From DASUCS01 sp041166745 (GTDB lineage: Bacteria; Actinomycetota; Acidimicrobiia; Acidimicrobiales; JACDCH01): a stretch of 7,307 bases of DNA. The DNA lies in NCBI GenBank assembly GCA_041166745.1, contig JBEEGH010000027.1, positions 1 through 7,307 on the forward strand, read 5' to 3'. Of the stretch, positions 1 to 5,108 are shown piece after piece. The notes below the pieces were generated by a model, which was given only the letters and a program-made list of their open reading frames with translations, did no database searches and was not told the origin of the DNA. Numbering within the stretch: position 1 is the first letter of the stretch; every line of letters begins with the position of its first letter. Made by a program: the position numbers and the translations under genes.

Positions 1-119
1 CGGTCTCCCGCCTACGGCCTCTTACTCCTGCGCGTTCGGCTTTCGCCTCGGGTGCCCCGGCGGCACCTGTTGTCGGGATTGGACCACGCTACGGGAGCCG
101 CTCGCAGCAGTCGACCGAG
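1..119. other. C0: left flank with no supported gene
   Basis: No + frame has a stop before the first boundary core, so no + gene ends here, and on the - strand I find only very short open stretches. The segment has a perfect 6-bp inverted repeat, GGTGCC (51-56) and GGCACC (62-67), around a 5-base loop. It contains a CGGCAC at 61-66, but the base two positions before it is G, not the A found in all 18 counted sites, so I did not count it. This may be the end of a preceding unit or a degenerate site. Confidence 0.4.
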
Positions 120-127
120 AACGGCAC
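120..127 (+). repeat. Cassette boundary core, site 1
   Basis: AACGGCAC followed by ATTCCG. First of 18 same-strand copies of A-N-CGGCAC. Across the set, the A two bases before CGGCAC is invariant, the base after CGGCAC is variable, and the next base is T in 16 of 18. After that come two main types, TTCCG or a TGCG-containing form. This copy is the TTCCG type. A loose partner, CGGGATTGGACC, lies upstream near 75-90. The C1 start codon follows 7 bases after the core. Confidence 0.8.
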
Positions 128-134
128 ATTCCGA

Positions 135-371
135 ATGGTGAGCTGTCCCGGCCGTACCCTCACAAAAGTGCTCGCGTTCCTCGCCGTTCTAGCCGTGGCC
201 TGCGTCGTTGTCCCAGCGGTGCTCATCTATCGGGACGTCGCGAGGCACGTCGATGACCCGGTGCACTCTGATGAGCCGATGAGGGCTGCTGTGTGGTGGT
301 GGGTGCTCTGGCCGGTCGGCCTTTTCTACTGGATACGGGCGCGACGCCGATGGCGGGAGCAGCAGCGATAA
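135..371 (+). CDS. C1: small two-helix membrane protein, 78 aa
   Basis: I do not recognise a named family. There are two hydrophobic segments, at about residues 11-31 (a clear transmembrane helix) and 52-66 (rich in W, then FYW). They are joined by a polar loop with several Asp and His, and the tail is short and basic (RARRRWREQQR). By the positive-inside rule both termini are probably cytoplasmic. ATG at 135 is the only in-frame ATG at the N-terminus. There is no convincing Shine-Dalgarno sequence, because the boundary core sits where one would be. The frame is open to the left edge, so a longer start cannot be excluded, but it would cross the core. The TAA stop (369-371) overlaps the next core. 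This is one of only four + genes. Confidence 0.7.
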   Translation: MVSCPGRTLTKVLAFLAVLAVACVVVPAVLIYRDVARHVDDPVHSDEPMRAAVWWWVLWPVGLFYWIRARRRWREQQR

Positions 372-377
372 CGGCAC
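370..377 (+). repeat. Cassette boundary core, site 2
   Basis: AACGGCAC followed by GTTCAGTGCGG. The TAA stop of C1 uses the first two bases of the core. The TTCAGTG at 379-385 has a perfect inverted partner at the far end of the same cassette (CACTGAA, 830-836), not next to this site. Confidence 0.8.
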
Positions 378-379
378 GT

Positions 380-832
380 TCAGTGCGGCGGAAGCCCCCA
401 TGCTCGTCGGAGTATCTGAGCGATGTCGGTCATGCCGACTCGTTCGAGCTCGACAACAAACACGTGCCGCGGCGGCTGATTGCTTCGATAAGGGTTCGTG
501 CTTGGGCCTGTACAGAGCCCACCGCCTGGGCCCGCCGAGAGGCCACCACCCGGTCCCGTAGATAGTCCGCCACCGGGACCGGTTGAGAGGCCACCACCGG
601 GTCCAGTCGACATCCCGCCACCGGGACCCGTCGAGAGGCCACCACCAGGTCCGGTCGACATTCCGCCTCCGGGTCCAGTCGACATCCCGCCACCGGGACC
701 CGTCGAGGCGCCACCCCCTGGACCCGTCGAAAGACCGCCACCGGGGCCGGTCGACATTCCGCCTCCGGGGCCGGTATTGCTGTCACGCGGCCAGGTCGCC
801 ATACCAACAACCATACGGATGGGCTGTGACAC
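380..832 (-). CDS. C2: TGPGGG octapeptide-repeat protein, 150 aa
   Basis: Function unknown. After an 18-residue lead come eleven tandem octads of the form S-T-G-P-G-G-G-(M/L) (residues 19-106), then a non-repetitive tail of about 44 residues (R-H-V-F-V-V-E-L-E-R-V-G-M-T-D) that looks like a small folded domain. There is no signal peptide or membrane helix. The repeat resembles low-complexity glycine-proline linkers. This frame was chosen because it fills the unit exactly: GTG start at 832 and TGA stop at 380-382, both within a few bases of a boundary core. The opposite-strand frame through the repeat would read PPPGPV(E/D) but runs across the next core. Third codon positions coincide in the two frames, so synonymous variation between repeats cannot decide between them. 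In-frame ATGs exist at residues 7 and 11. Confidence 0.6.
   Translation of the reverse strand: MSQPIRMVVGMATWPRDSNTGPGGGMSTGPGGGLSTGPGGGASTGPGGGMSTGPGGGMSTGPGGGLSTGPGGGMSTGPGGGLSTGPGGGLSTGPGGGLSAGPGGGLCTGPSTNPYRSNQPPRHVFVVELERVGMTDIAQILRRAWGLPPH
515..778. repeat. Eleven tandem 24-bp repeats
   Basis: Eleven in-frame copies of a 24-bp unit inside C2, each encoding one octapeptide. Differences between copies are mostly at third codon positions (GGT/GGC/GGA, TCG/TCA, CCC/CCA/CCT) plus an M, L or A swap at the eighth residue. The last copies on the left are the most diverged (SAGPGGGL, then CTGPS). Some neighbouring units are nearly identical, which suggests recent unit duplication by slippage or recombination. 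Confidence 0.85.
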
Positions 833-835
833 TGA

Positions 836-843
836 AACGGCAC
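836..843 (+). repeat. Cassette boundary core, site 3
   Basis: AACGGCAC followed by TTCCCGAGCG, a TTCCG-type site with one extra C. CACTGAA (830-836), which holds the reverse complement of the C2 GTG start, runs into the core. I see no good TGCCG partner just upstream. Confidence 0.8.
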
Positions 844-854
844 TTCCCGAGCGT

Positions 855-1301
855 TTACAGGACGAGCAAGATGCCGATGGCGACGATTGGGTCCCACACC
901 ATGCACGTCACGACGTACCACGGAGGTACACCTTTGACGCCGAGCAGGTGTCGGTCGCGGCGATGCAGGAAGTCCCAACCACCGTGCAACGCCCATCCAA
1001 GGGCGAGCCATGCGGGGTGGTGCCAAAGTCCGAGCCCGACGAAGACGAGGCCAAGCCCGAGGGAGGCGTTCTCGACTCCGATCTCGCGTGAGTCGCCGCG
1101 GGTGAGGGCGACTCCGGCGTAGGTCGCGTAACAAGTCGCGAGTGTGACCGCGGCGATGTCGACGCCCGCGCCCGTCCGGATCTGCTCGGCCGCCCAGATC
1201 GCCGCGACGAGCCCAAGCGAGCCGACGATCCCGGCGATGGTGGCGGCCGGTGTGCGCATGAGTCCGTCACTGGGTGTCGCGACGTTGGTCACGGGCAACA
1301 C
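855..1301 (-). CDS. C3: multi-pass membrane protein with HGGWDFLHRR motif, 148 aa
   Basis: An integral membrane protein with about four or five helices, near residues 18-37, 47-66, 80-93, 96-105 and 129-148. A conserved-looking H-G-G-W-D-x-L-H-R-R stretch (106-115) precedes a short cytoplasmic or loop segment, and the C-terminus reads W-Y-V-V-T-C-M-V-W-D-P-I. His-Trp-Asp-His and Trp-Tyr...Asp patterns of this kind occur in small actinobacterial membrane proteins of unknown function, but I cannot name the family. The longest frame starts at GTG 1301. ATG at residue 15 (1259), just before the first helix, is an equally good start. The stop is 11 bases from the left core. No enzymatic role can be inferred. 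Confidence 0.8.
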   Translation of the reverse strand: MLPVTNVATPSDGLMRTPAATIAGIVGSLGLVAAIWAAEQIRTGAGVDIAAVTLATCYATYAGVALTRGDSREIGVENASLGLGLVFVGLGLWHHPAWLALGWALHGGWDFLHRRDRHLLGVKGVPPWYVVTCMVWDPIVAIGILLVL

Positions 1302-1325
1302 CGTACGCGGCTGTCGCGATCGTGT

Positions 1326-1333
1326 AACGGCAC
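1326..1333 (+). repeat. Cassette boundary core, site 4
   Basis: AACGGCAC followed by GTATGCGCC, the TGCG type. The same GTATGCGC follows site 8, although the adjoining genes are unrelated. Confidence 0.8.
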
Positions 1334-1423
1334 GTATGCGCCCCCGCTGTCACTTATCACTGGCTGTGGACTGGGGAACTCCGCGTGGCTTATCGGTATG
1401 ACGTTTCGTAGTTGGACGGCCGA

Positions 1424-2245
1424 CTAGTTGCCGGCTCTGCAGACCACCTTCGGGTCCTGTTGACCTGGTGGCAGGCAGGGTTTGTTTGGCTGAGGCTGAT
1501 CGACCTTCGCCGGATCGGGCTCGGCGACCGTCGTCGCGCCATACGCCTCGAACTCGTAGCGGACGACGCCTTTGACCGACTCGTAGGAGACGTCGGTTAC
1601 GACTCCACTGGTCACCGTGACATCAACCGCGATGTGATCTCCGTTGAAGTCGTAGATGAAGCGATACCCGTTGTCAGTTCGAGTCACGTTGTTCGCCGTG
1701 GTGAGAACACTCAGCGCATCTCTCAGGCTGTCGAAATACCGAGGGTTGCCCTGGTCGTAGACGATGAACCGCTCCGGCGCGCGTTCGCGTATAAAGATCT
1801 TGCGACCAATCACAATCGACTCAATGCCGTCGGAGGTCGCCGGAACGAAGCGAGCTCGGTCAGGTGACTCGAAATCGACGGTTCCCACGATGCTCGGCGC
1901 GGCAGCGGAGCCGGAGATCTTCTCCCGAAAGCTGGTTGCGGCAAGCGACCGACTCGCTGCCTGTCGAAGCTCGAGAGTTACTGGCGACGGCGGGGAAGCA
2001 CCCGACTTGTGACGAGCGACAGCAGCGCCTACAGCCGCCACGACGAGCACAACTGTGATGCCAAGGGCTCCAAACAAGATCATCCGCCGGCGGTGAGGCG
2101 GCGCCGGCAACTGAAGTTCTGCGGAATGCTCGACTTCGGACACTCCGTCCCAGGTCGCCGGAGCACCGGGAACGGTGCAAGCGGTCTGTGCCGCGGATTC
2201 GCCCGGAGCGACCCACGACGACGGCGATCCAGTCGGTTCGCTCAC
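1424..2245 (-). CDS. C4: single-pass membrane protein with external domain, possibly LppX/LprG-like, 273 aa
   Basis: The largest gene of the window. It has a polar, proline-rich N-terminus (1-50), an H-R-R-R stop-transfer cluster, one transmembrane helix (55-78) and an extracytoplasmic domain (about 90-240) rich in beta-strand patterns. The tail is proline-rich, with two Cys (257 and 269) that could form a disulfide. The domain begins with a helix (LELRQAASRSLAATSF) followed by G-T-V-D-F-E-S-P-D-R-A-R and I-V-I-G-R-K-I-F-I-R-E-R. That order resembles LolA-fold proteins such as mycobacterial LppX/LprG, which bind lipids. This is analogy by pattern, not a family match. The frame opens at TTG 2314, but I prefer GTG 2245 because M/VSEPTGSPSSWVAPGE looks like a normal actinobacterial start. 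A GGA lies about 7 bases upstream. Confidence 0.75.
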   Translation of the reverse strand: MSEPTGSPSSWVAPGESAAQTACTVPGAPATWDGVSEVEHSAELQLPAPPHRRRMILFGALGITVVLVVAAVGAAVARHKSGASPPSPVTLELRQAASRSLAATSFREKISGSAAAPSIVGTVDFESPDRARFVPATSDGIESIVIGRKIFIRERAPERFIVYDQGNPRYFDSLRDALSVLTTANNVTRTDNGYRFIYDFNGDHIAVDVTVTSGVVTDVSYESVKGVVRYEFEAYGATTVAEPDPAKVDQPQPNKPCLPPGQQDPKVVCRAGN

Positions 2246-2388
2246 TACGAGTCCATGATGCCCGACATCCCGTTTGGGCCACGACCAGCCAAAAGTACTC
2301 AGGCGATTCCACAAATCACCTGGTCAACACGACGGCTCCTCGCCTGTCGCAATCAAGTGCGCGGGAATGCCGGATGTGACCGACCGGG
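2246..2388. other. Leader region of C4
   Basis: This 143-base stretch is the longest gene-free leader. On the - strand it contains TTGACC (reverse complement at 2322-2327), a possible -35 element, but I see no convincing -10 at 16-18 bases. An in-frame extension of C4 to TTG 2314 crosses part of it. The right end holds the hairpin arm of site 5. Confidence 0.3.
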
Positions 2389-2401
2389 ATCGGCACGTTC
2401 C
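2364..2401 (+). repeat. Cassette boundary site 5, with potential hairpin
   Basis: The core ATCGGCAC is at 2389-2396. To its left, GGAA (2364-2367) and TGCCG (2368-2372) can pair with TTCC (2398-2401) and CGGCA (2391-2395). That leaves an 18-base loop and two unpaired bases (CG, 2396-2397) on the right arm only. This imperfect stem with extrahelical bases is the geometry seen in integron attC sites, though the sequence is different. Confidence 0.65.
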
Positions 2402-2483
2402 GGACGCTTATCCGATGTGATGACCGATGTCATCGCCCCGCAATCAGGTGGAGAGCAATAGGGCGAGATCTACAAGTGGCGGG

Positions 2484-2493
2484 GTCGGCCGAC
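2484..2493. repeat. Perfect 10-bp palindrome
   Basis: GTCGGCCGAC lies about 20 bases beyond the stop of the C5 gene. On the - strand it could form a short GC-rich stem, but no T-run follows, so calling it a terminator would be a guess. Confidence 0.35.
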
Positions 2494-2512
2494 TTCCCCC
2501 CAGTCCCGCCCC

Positions 2513-2692
2513 CTACCTTTCGCGTTGGCAAGGCAACGTTCCGGTTGCCTCCGCGGCGAGCCTGGCGGACTCGCTGACGTACCGCACCTGACAAGGGAAG
2601 TGCCTCGGAGGGTCTGCGCTGAACTCGACCCACCGCCAGCCGCCAAGCACCACGACGGCTCCCGCTATCGCTGCCCAAGCCCGGCGCCTCAC
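2513..2692 (-). CDS. C5: 59-aa membrane-anchored small protein
   Basis: A short gene. From GTG 2692 it reads M-R-R-R-A-W-A-A-I-A-G-A-V-V-V-L, one N-terminal helix (about 5-21) with a basic start, then a 38-residue segment with two Cys (34 and 55) and a clear end at TAG 2513-2515. Arg-rich N-terminus, helix and external Cys pair are typical of a small signal-anchored protein. The family is unknown. I chose it over longer overlapping frames in the same cassette because those are Arg-rich without structure, whereas this one has a clean anchor. An in-frame TGA lies 12 codons above the GTG, so the start cannot move far. The upstream GACGGG abuts the GTG and is too close to be a good ribosome site. 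It fills the interval, which would otherwise have no gene. Confidence 0.65.
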   Translation of the reverse strand: MRRRAWAAIAGAVVVLGGWRWVEFSADPPRHFPCQVRYVSESARLAAEATGTLPCQRER

Positions 2693-2764
2693 CCCGTCAG
2701 CGTAGAGGCCTGCGTCAGCTAGATATCTCCATTGTCATGCAGTCTCTCTGCACGAAGGAACGCA

Positions 2765-2805
2765 CGGAAATGCCGGGCCTGCTCGCGCTGTACCGGCACC
2801 TTCCG
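2765..2805 (+). repeat. Cassette boundary site 6, best hairpin
   Basis: The core is ACCGGCAC (2792-2799), the only copy with C before CGGCAC. The left arm is CGGAA (2765-2769), A, TGCCGG (2771-2776). The right arm is CCGGCA (2793-2798), CC, TTCCG (2801-2805). Eleven base pairs form in two boxes separated by an asymmetric one-against-two unpaired position, with a 16-base loop. This is the clearest attC-like fold in the window. Confidence 0.7.
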
Positions 2806-2826
2806 CACACTCGTGCGCAGCCGGTT

Positions 2827-3109
2827 CTAACGAACGGCCTTCGAGATCGCGGCGGCGATGAGGTCGATCCGCTTTCGATTGCTCCTGAACGCCGGCGTCG
2901 CCGTCTGCTGAGGTGCCGAGCAATCCTCCGAGCACGTCACTGACAACGGCTCGGACAGCTACGGAGTCCATGCTGGGCGTTAGCCGCCGCGCAATCAGTT
3001 CGGCCTCGCGATCCCAGTAGTGCTCGTCCCGCCCGCTTTCGGTCAGCCAGGGGTCGAGCGGATCGTGTTCGCGAACTGCTGCCGACACAACGACGGCCAA
3101 CTCATCCAC
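2827..3109 (-). pseudogene. C6: small soluble protein, probably frameshifted
   Basis: The upstream part reads V-D-E-L-A-V-V-V-S-A-A-V-R-E-H-D-P-L-D from GTG 3109, through D-R-E-A-E-L-I-A-R-R-L to V-V-S-D-V-L-G-G-L-L. This is helical, soluble and of the DUF1871/immunity-protein type by general look only. In this frame the protein then loses character and runs on across site 6 to 2735. The +1 frame from about 2905 down gives R-S-N-R-K-R-I-D-L-I-A-A-A-I-S-K-A-V-R and stops at TAG 2827-2829. Its third positions are almost all G or C, and it ends 27 bases from the core like its neighbours. The whole is 283 bases, one more than a multiple of three, so one inserted base between about 2905 and 2935 explains it. 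No homopolymer marks the spot. The real start could be further upstream, to GTG 3160 inside site 7. Confidence 0.55.
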
Positions 3110-3110
3110 T

Positions 3111-3170
3111 CGCGCATAATGCCGGATCGGAGCTAGCCGCGCAGCGATCGGAAACGGCACTTAGTGAGCG
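3111..3170 (+). repeat. Cassette boundary site 7, with potential hairpin
   Basis: The core AACGGCAC is at 3153-3160. The left arm is CGC G CA TAA TGCCG (3111-3124). The right arm is CGGCA (3155-3159), C, TTA, G, TG, A, GCG (to 3170). Five, three, two and three pairs form, with single unpaired C3160 and G3164 and one mismatch. The loop is 30 bases. The TTA/TAA pair is private to this site, so the arms match each other and not just a shared consensus. The left arm touches the start of C6. Confidence 0.6.
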
Positions 3171-3174
3171 TCGG

Positions 3175-3585
3175 TCAGCGAAACCACTCGGCCTCTTCTG
3201 GCCACGAGCGAACGCCTCGCTCGAGACTCTGCGATAGCTCAGCAACGCGTTGGCCGGCGGTTTCCCTATCGGCGTAAAGCTCATGCAGCAGATCCTTGTA
3301 GCCGCGGAATGGCGAGGGTCGCACGATCACACTCCAGCGCCACGGCTTGCCGCTCACTCGATGACGGAGCAATGCGATTGCGGTCGGTAAGACCGAGTAT
3401 GCGTTCAGGTATGCCGCCGACCGTGTGTACAGCATCACGCCCTCGCGATTTGCGAGCACGTCATACCACCGACCGTCGGGTGCTTGGACCTGTTCGAGAT
3501 CAGCAGCGAGACGAATGGATGTGATCCACAGCGCCCACGACAACGCGAGGAGTGAGACGAATATGAGCAGTGCGACGACCGGCAT
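3175..3585 (-). CDS. C7: single-pass membrane protein, 136 aa
   Basis: ATG 3585 opens with a strong N-terminal helix (residues 3-23: V-V-A-L-L-I-F-V-S-L-L-A-L-S-W-A-L-W), followed by about 110 soluble residues. These include D-G-R-W-Y-D-V-L (37-44), a middle hydrophobic stretch N-A-Y-S-V-L-P-T-A-I-A-L-L, P-W-R-W-S-V-I-V-R-P (81-90), and a C-terminal amphipathic helix rich in Glu and Arg (98-128). I do not recognise the family. The helix could be a signal anchor, and there is no lipobox Cys. The stop is 14 bases from site 7. About 118 bases upstream of the ATG are free of genes and could hold a promoter, though no clear -10/-35 pair was seen. Confidence 0.8.
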   Translation of the reverse strand: MPVVALLIFVSLLALSWALWITSIRLAADLEQVQAPDGRWYDVLANREGVMLYTRSAAYLNAYSVLPTAIALLRHRVSGKPWRWSVIVRPSPFRGYKDLLHELYADRETAGQRVAELSQSLERGVRSWPEEAEWFR

Positions 3586-3662
3586 TTGGTCATCAGCGTG
3601 TCACCAACACGCGCCGCAGGGCGTAACGAGATGCCCGCCCTCCACAGGAACCGCTCACCCAT

Positions 3663-3717
3663 CGTGTAGTGCCGACTTTGCGCTACGAATGAAAACCGCG
3701 AGATCGGCACGTATGCG
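3663..3717 (+). repeat. Cassette boundary site 8, with potential hairpin
   Basis: The core ATCGGCAC is at 3703-3710. GTGCCG (3669-3674) pairs fully with CGGCAC (3705-3710). G3711 is unpaired. TA (3667-3668) pairs with TA (3712-3713), then two G.T wobbles and two further GC pairs extend to 3663 and 3717. The loop is 30 bases. The core is preceded by CGCGAG, as at sites 11, 15 and 17. Confidence 0.6.
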
Positions 3718-3734
3718 CTGGCGAGTGTCCTCCG

Positions 3735-4346
3735 TTGTCGCCTTCGTGGCAGCCTGATCCCGTGCTACGTGAAGACGATCCTGGGTGGCCCAGAGGCCCG
3801 GCCCTGCTTCTTCTTCTTGTGCCCGGAGGACTCCGCTACTTCCTTCGTCGACGGCAAGCTGAGGGAGCGAACGGCCTGTTGATACTGCGCCAGGTGTTCG
3901 TGACGTTCTGCGTGGCGCTCGGGATGTTCGGAGTCGTCCTCGTCTTTCTGTGGCCGTCGCAGTCGAAGGAATCCGACTCGCCAGGATTCGCGATCTTCCT
4001 CCTTGCTCTGGGTGTAGCTGCAGGAATCGTGGGCCGCATCGTGGAGAAGCCGCTGGCGTGCACGAATGACATCAGTCTGGCGGCGAGCTATCGGACCCGG
4101 TTCTTTCTGCGCATAGCGTTCGCCGAGAGCGCGGCGCTGTTCGGATTCGTTGGGTTCTTCACAGCCTCCGTGTGGTGGGTGTATCCCGCGGGCACCGCTA
4201 TCGCGTTCGTGGGCTTCGCTCGAGCGGCCCCGACGCGGACACGGCTACGGCGCGACCAGGACCGATTGAACGAAGAAGGATGCTTCCGGTCGCTCGTCGC
4301 CGCACTTGCCAGTCGACCGACCGCGCCCCCACACGGCTCGACCTGA
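3735..4346 (+). CDS. C8: four-helix membrane protein, 203 aa
   Basis: An integral membrane protein with helices near residues 52-73, 84-101, 122-143 and 146-161, and a weaker hydrophobic stretch at 22-35. The segment F-L-R-I-A-F-A-E-S-A-A-L-F-G-F-V-G-F (124-141), with a buried Glu (131), recalls the c-subunit-like motif of small actinobacterial membrane proteins. It is followed by A-A-P-T-R-x-x-L-R-R-D-Q-x-x-L (164-178), a typical cytoplasmic tail in that group. The function of those proteins is unknown to me. The frame begins at TTG 3735. GTG 3762 is an alternative, and neither has a good ribosome site. The TGA stop (4344-4346) abuts the next core. This is a + gene between two minus-strand runs, so it needs its own promoter or read-through. 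Confidence 0.8.
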   Translation: MSPSWQPDPVLREDDPGWPRGPALLLLLVPGGLRYFLRRRQAEGANGLLILRQVFVTFCVALGMFGVVLVFLWPSQSKESDSPGFAIFLLALGVAAGIVGRIVEKPLACTNDISLAASYRTRFFLRIAFAESAALFGFVGFFTASVWWVYPAGTAIAFVGFARAAPTRTRLRRDQDRLNEEGCFRSLVAALASRPTAPPHGST

Positions 4347-4354
4347 AACGGCAC
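4347..4354 (+). repeat. Cassette boundary core, site 9
   Basis: AACGGCAC directly after the C8 stop, followed by ATCTGCGCTCC (TGCG type). TGCGCTC here is complementary to GAGCGCA at the right end of the same cassette (4711-4717). A weaker partner, GCACTTGCCA (about 4302-4312), lies inside the end of C8. Confidence 0.8.
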
Positions 4355-4368
4355 ATCTGCGCTCCCGC

Positions 4369-4710
4369 TCATCGGCCCTGCCGATCGTTCCGAGGTCGAG
4401 CGACGCGTCGGTTGTGTGCTCGGACCTTCACCACGATTGCGACTACAACCAGACCTTCGGCTGCGAGCGCGGACCCAGTGCCGACCGAGTCTCCAGTCGC
4501 CAAGAAGATCAGTAGAGCGAACCCTGCACCAGTAATGAGGGCCGCGATCACTGCGAACAGGATTTGACGAGGCGGAATCGGCTCCGTGCCTTCCTCTATC
4601 CAATCCGGACTGTGACCAGTGAGACACCACGAACACAGCTCGCCCTTCGCTGTCGGTGTCCAGAACGCCGTGCTGTCATTGATTGCACGACCGCAGCGGG
4701 CGCAAGGCAC
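4369..4710 (-). CDS. C9: zinc-ribbon two-helix membrane protein, 113 aa
   Basis: The N-terminus has C-A-R-C (Cys 3 and 6) and, 20 residues on, C-S-W-C (Cys 26 and 29), a four-Cys treble-clef or zinc-ribbon arrangement that should bind one Zn. Then comes an acidic linker (S-P-D-W-I-E-E-G-T-E), two transmembrane helices (49-72 and 78-97) and an Arg-rich cytoplasmic tail (98-113). Such proteins often sense or tether something at the membrane, but the partner is unknown. The frame is open much further upstream (to 4932), which would cross sites 10 and 11. The start is therefore GTG 4710, just before the first Cys, or GTG 4734 inside the core of site 10. No ribosome site is visible for either. Confidence 0.75.
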   Translation of the reverse strand: MPCARCGRAINDSTAFWTPTAKGELCSWCLTGHSPDWIEEGTEPIPPRQILFAVIAALITGAGFALLIFLATGDSVGTGSALAAEGLVVVAIVVKVRAHNRRVARPRNDRQGR

Positions 4711-4720
4711 GAGCGCATGT

Positions 4721-4734
4721 TGCCGGATCGGCAC
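4721..4734 (+). repeat. Cassette boundary site 10, collapsed hairpin
   Basis: The core ATCGGCAC is at 4727-4734. TGCCG (4721-4725) and CGGCA (4729-4733) are separated by only GAT, so the usual 16-30 base loop is missing. Followed by TACCG, it is one of two sites without T two bases after the core. Confidence 0.7.
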
Positions 4735-4752
4735 TACCGATGAAGCCGCGAG
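4735..4752. other. C10: empty unit between two adjacent cores
   Basis: Only 26 bases separate CGGCAC of site 10 and site 11, so the unit has no gene. It could be the scar of a deleted cassette or a duplicated site. CCG, GAAG and CCG within it can pair with CGG, CTTC and CGG in and after site 11, giving a small bulged hairpin. Confidence 0.6.
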
Positions 4753-4760
4753 ATCGGCAC
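4753..4760 (+). repeat. Cassette boundary core, site 11
   Basis: ATCGGCAC, preceded by CGCGAG and followed by CTTCCGG (TTCCG type). Confidence 0.8.
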
Positions 4761-4778
4761 CTTCCGGCCGTTTGTGGG

Positions 4779-5081
4779 CTACCGCCAAATCAACCAGAGC
4801 ACGAGCAGCGTCGCGGCGGGGGCGATCAGCGAGCCTGCGACTAAGCCAAAACCGAAGGGCGCTGTGCGACGAGGCAGCATCAGTGCCAGGCCAACGATGG
4901 GCGGAACGATGTAAGCCCAGAACGCCAGCCAAGGCGAGCGCTCACCGACACCGACTAGGAGCACGGCGACTACAAGCGCTGCGGACGGAAGAAACACGGC
5001 GGGGAGAACAGGCCAGAGGAGTGGCCCATCGCTTCCGGCACCCGCGTTCATCATCTGAATCATGCCGTCGGTCGCCGTCAC
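4779..5081 (-). CDS. C11: three-helix membrane protein, 100 aa
   Basis: Three hydrophobic segments lie at about residues 21-44, 50-69 and 76-98, with an R-R between the second and third (P-R-R-T-A-P-F-G-F-G-L-V-A-G) and W-L-I-W-R at the end. The last two helices and their Arg-Arg joint resemble those of C17 (V-G-x-A-L...R-R...G-F-G-L..G), so the two may be distant relatives. Function is unknown. The longest frame starts at GTG 5081. ATG codons at residues 7, 10 and 11 are plausible starts, and the first helix follows whichever is used. The stop is 18 bases from site 11. Confidence 0.75.
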   Translation of the reverse strand: MTATDGMIQMMNAGAGSDGPLLWPVLPAVFLPSAALVVAVLLVGVGERSPWLAFWAYIVPPIVGLALMLPRRTAPFGFGLVAGSLIAPAATLLVLWLIWR

Positions 5082-5093
5082 GAGCCGAGCAGG

Positions 5094-5101
5094 AACGGCA
5101 C
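5094..5101 (+). repeat. Cassette boundary core, site 12
   Basis: AACGGCAC followed by TTCTGCGC (TGCG type). Upstream, GAATCATGCCG contains TGCCG, plus GAA to pair with TTC after the core. The partial stem overlaps the start of C11. Confidence 0.75.
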
Positions 5102-5108
5102 TTCTGCG

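Noticed and set aside
61..66. A CGGCAC in C0
   Set aside because: It lacks the invariant A two bases before and belongs to a separate GGTGCC/GGCACC palindrome.
498..1091. Plus-strand frame with PPPGPV(E/D) repeats
   Set aside because: It runs across the boundary core at 836-843 and through the C3 gene, whereas the minus frame fits one interval exactly.
2525..2722. Plus-strand frame in C5, and the Arg-rich minus frame 2430-2678
   Set aside because: Both lack hydrophobic or conserved character; the 59-residue minus frame is a better gene.
4735..4932. Long upstream extension of C9 to 4932
   Set aside because: It would run over sites 10 and 11 and through the C11 gene; the GTG just before the first Cys is sufficient.
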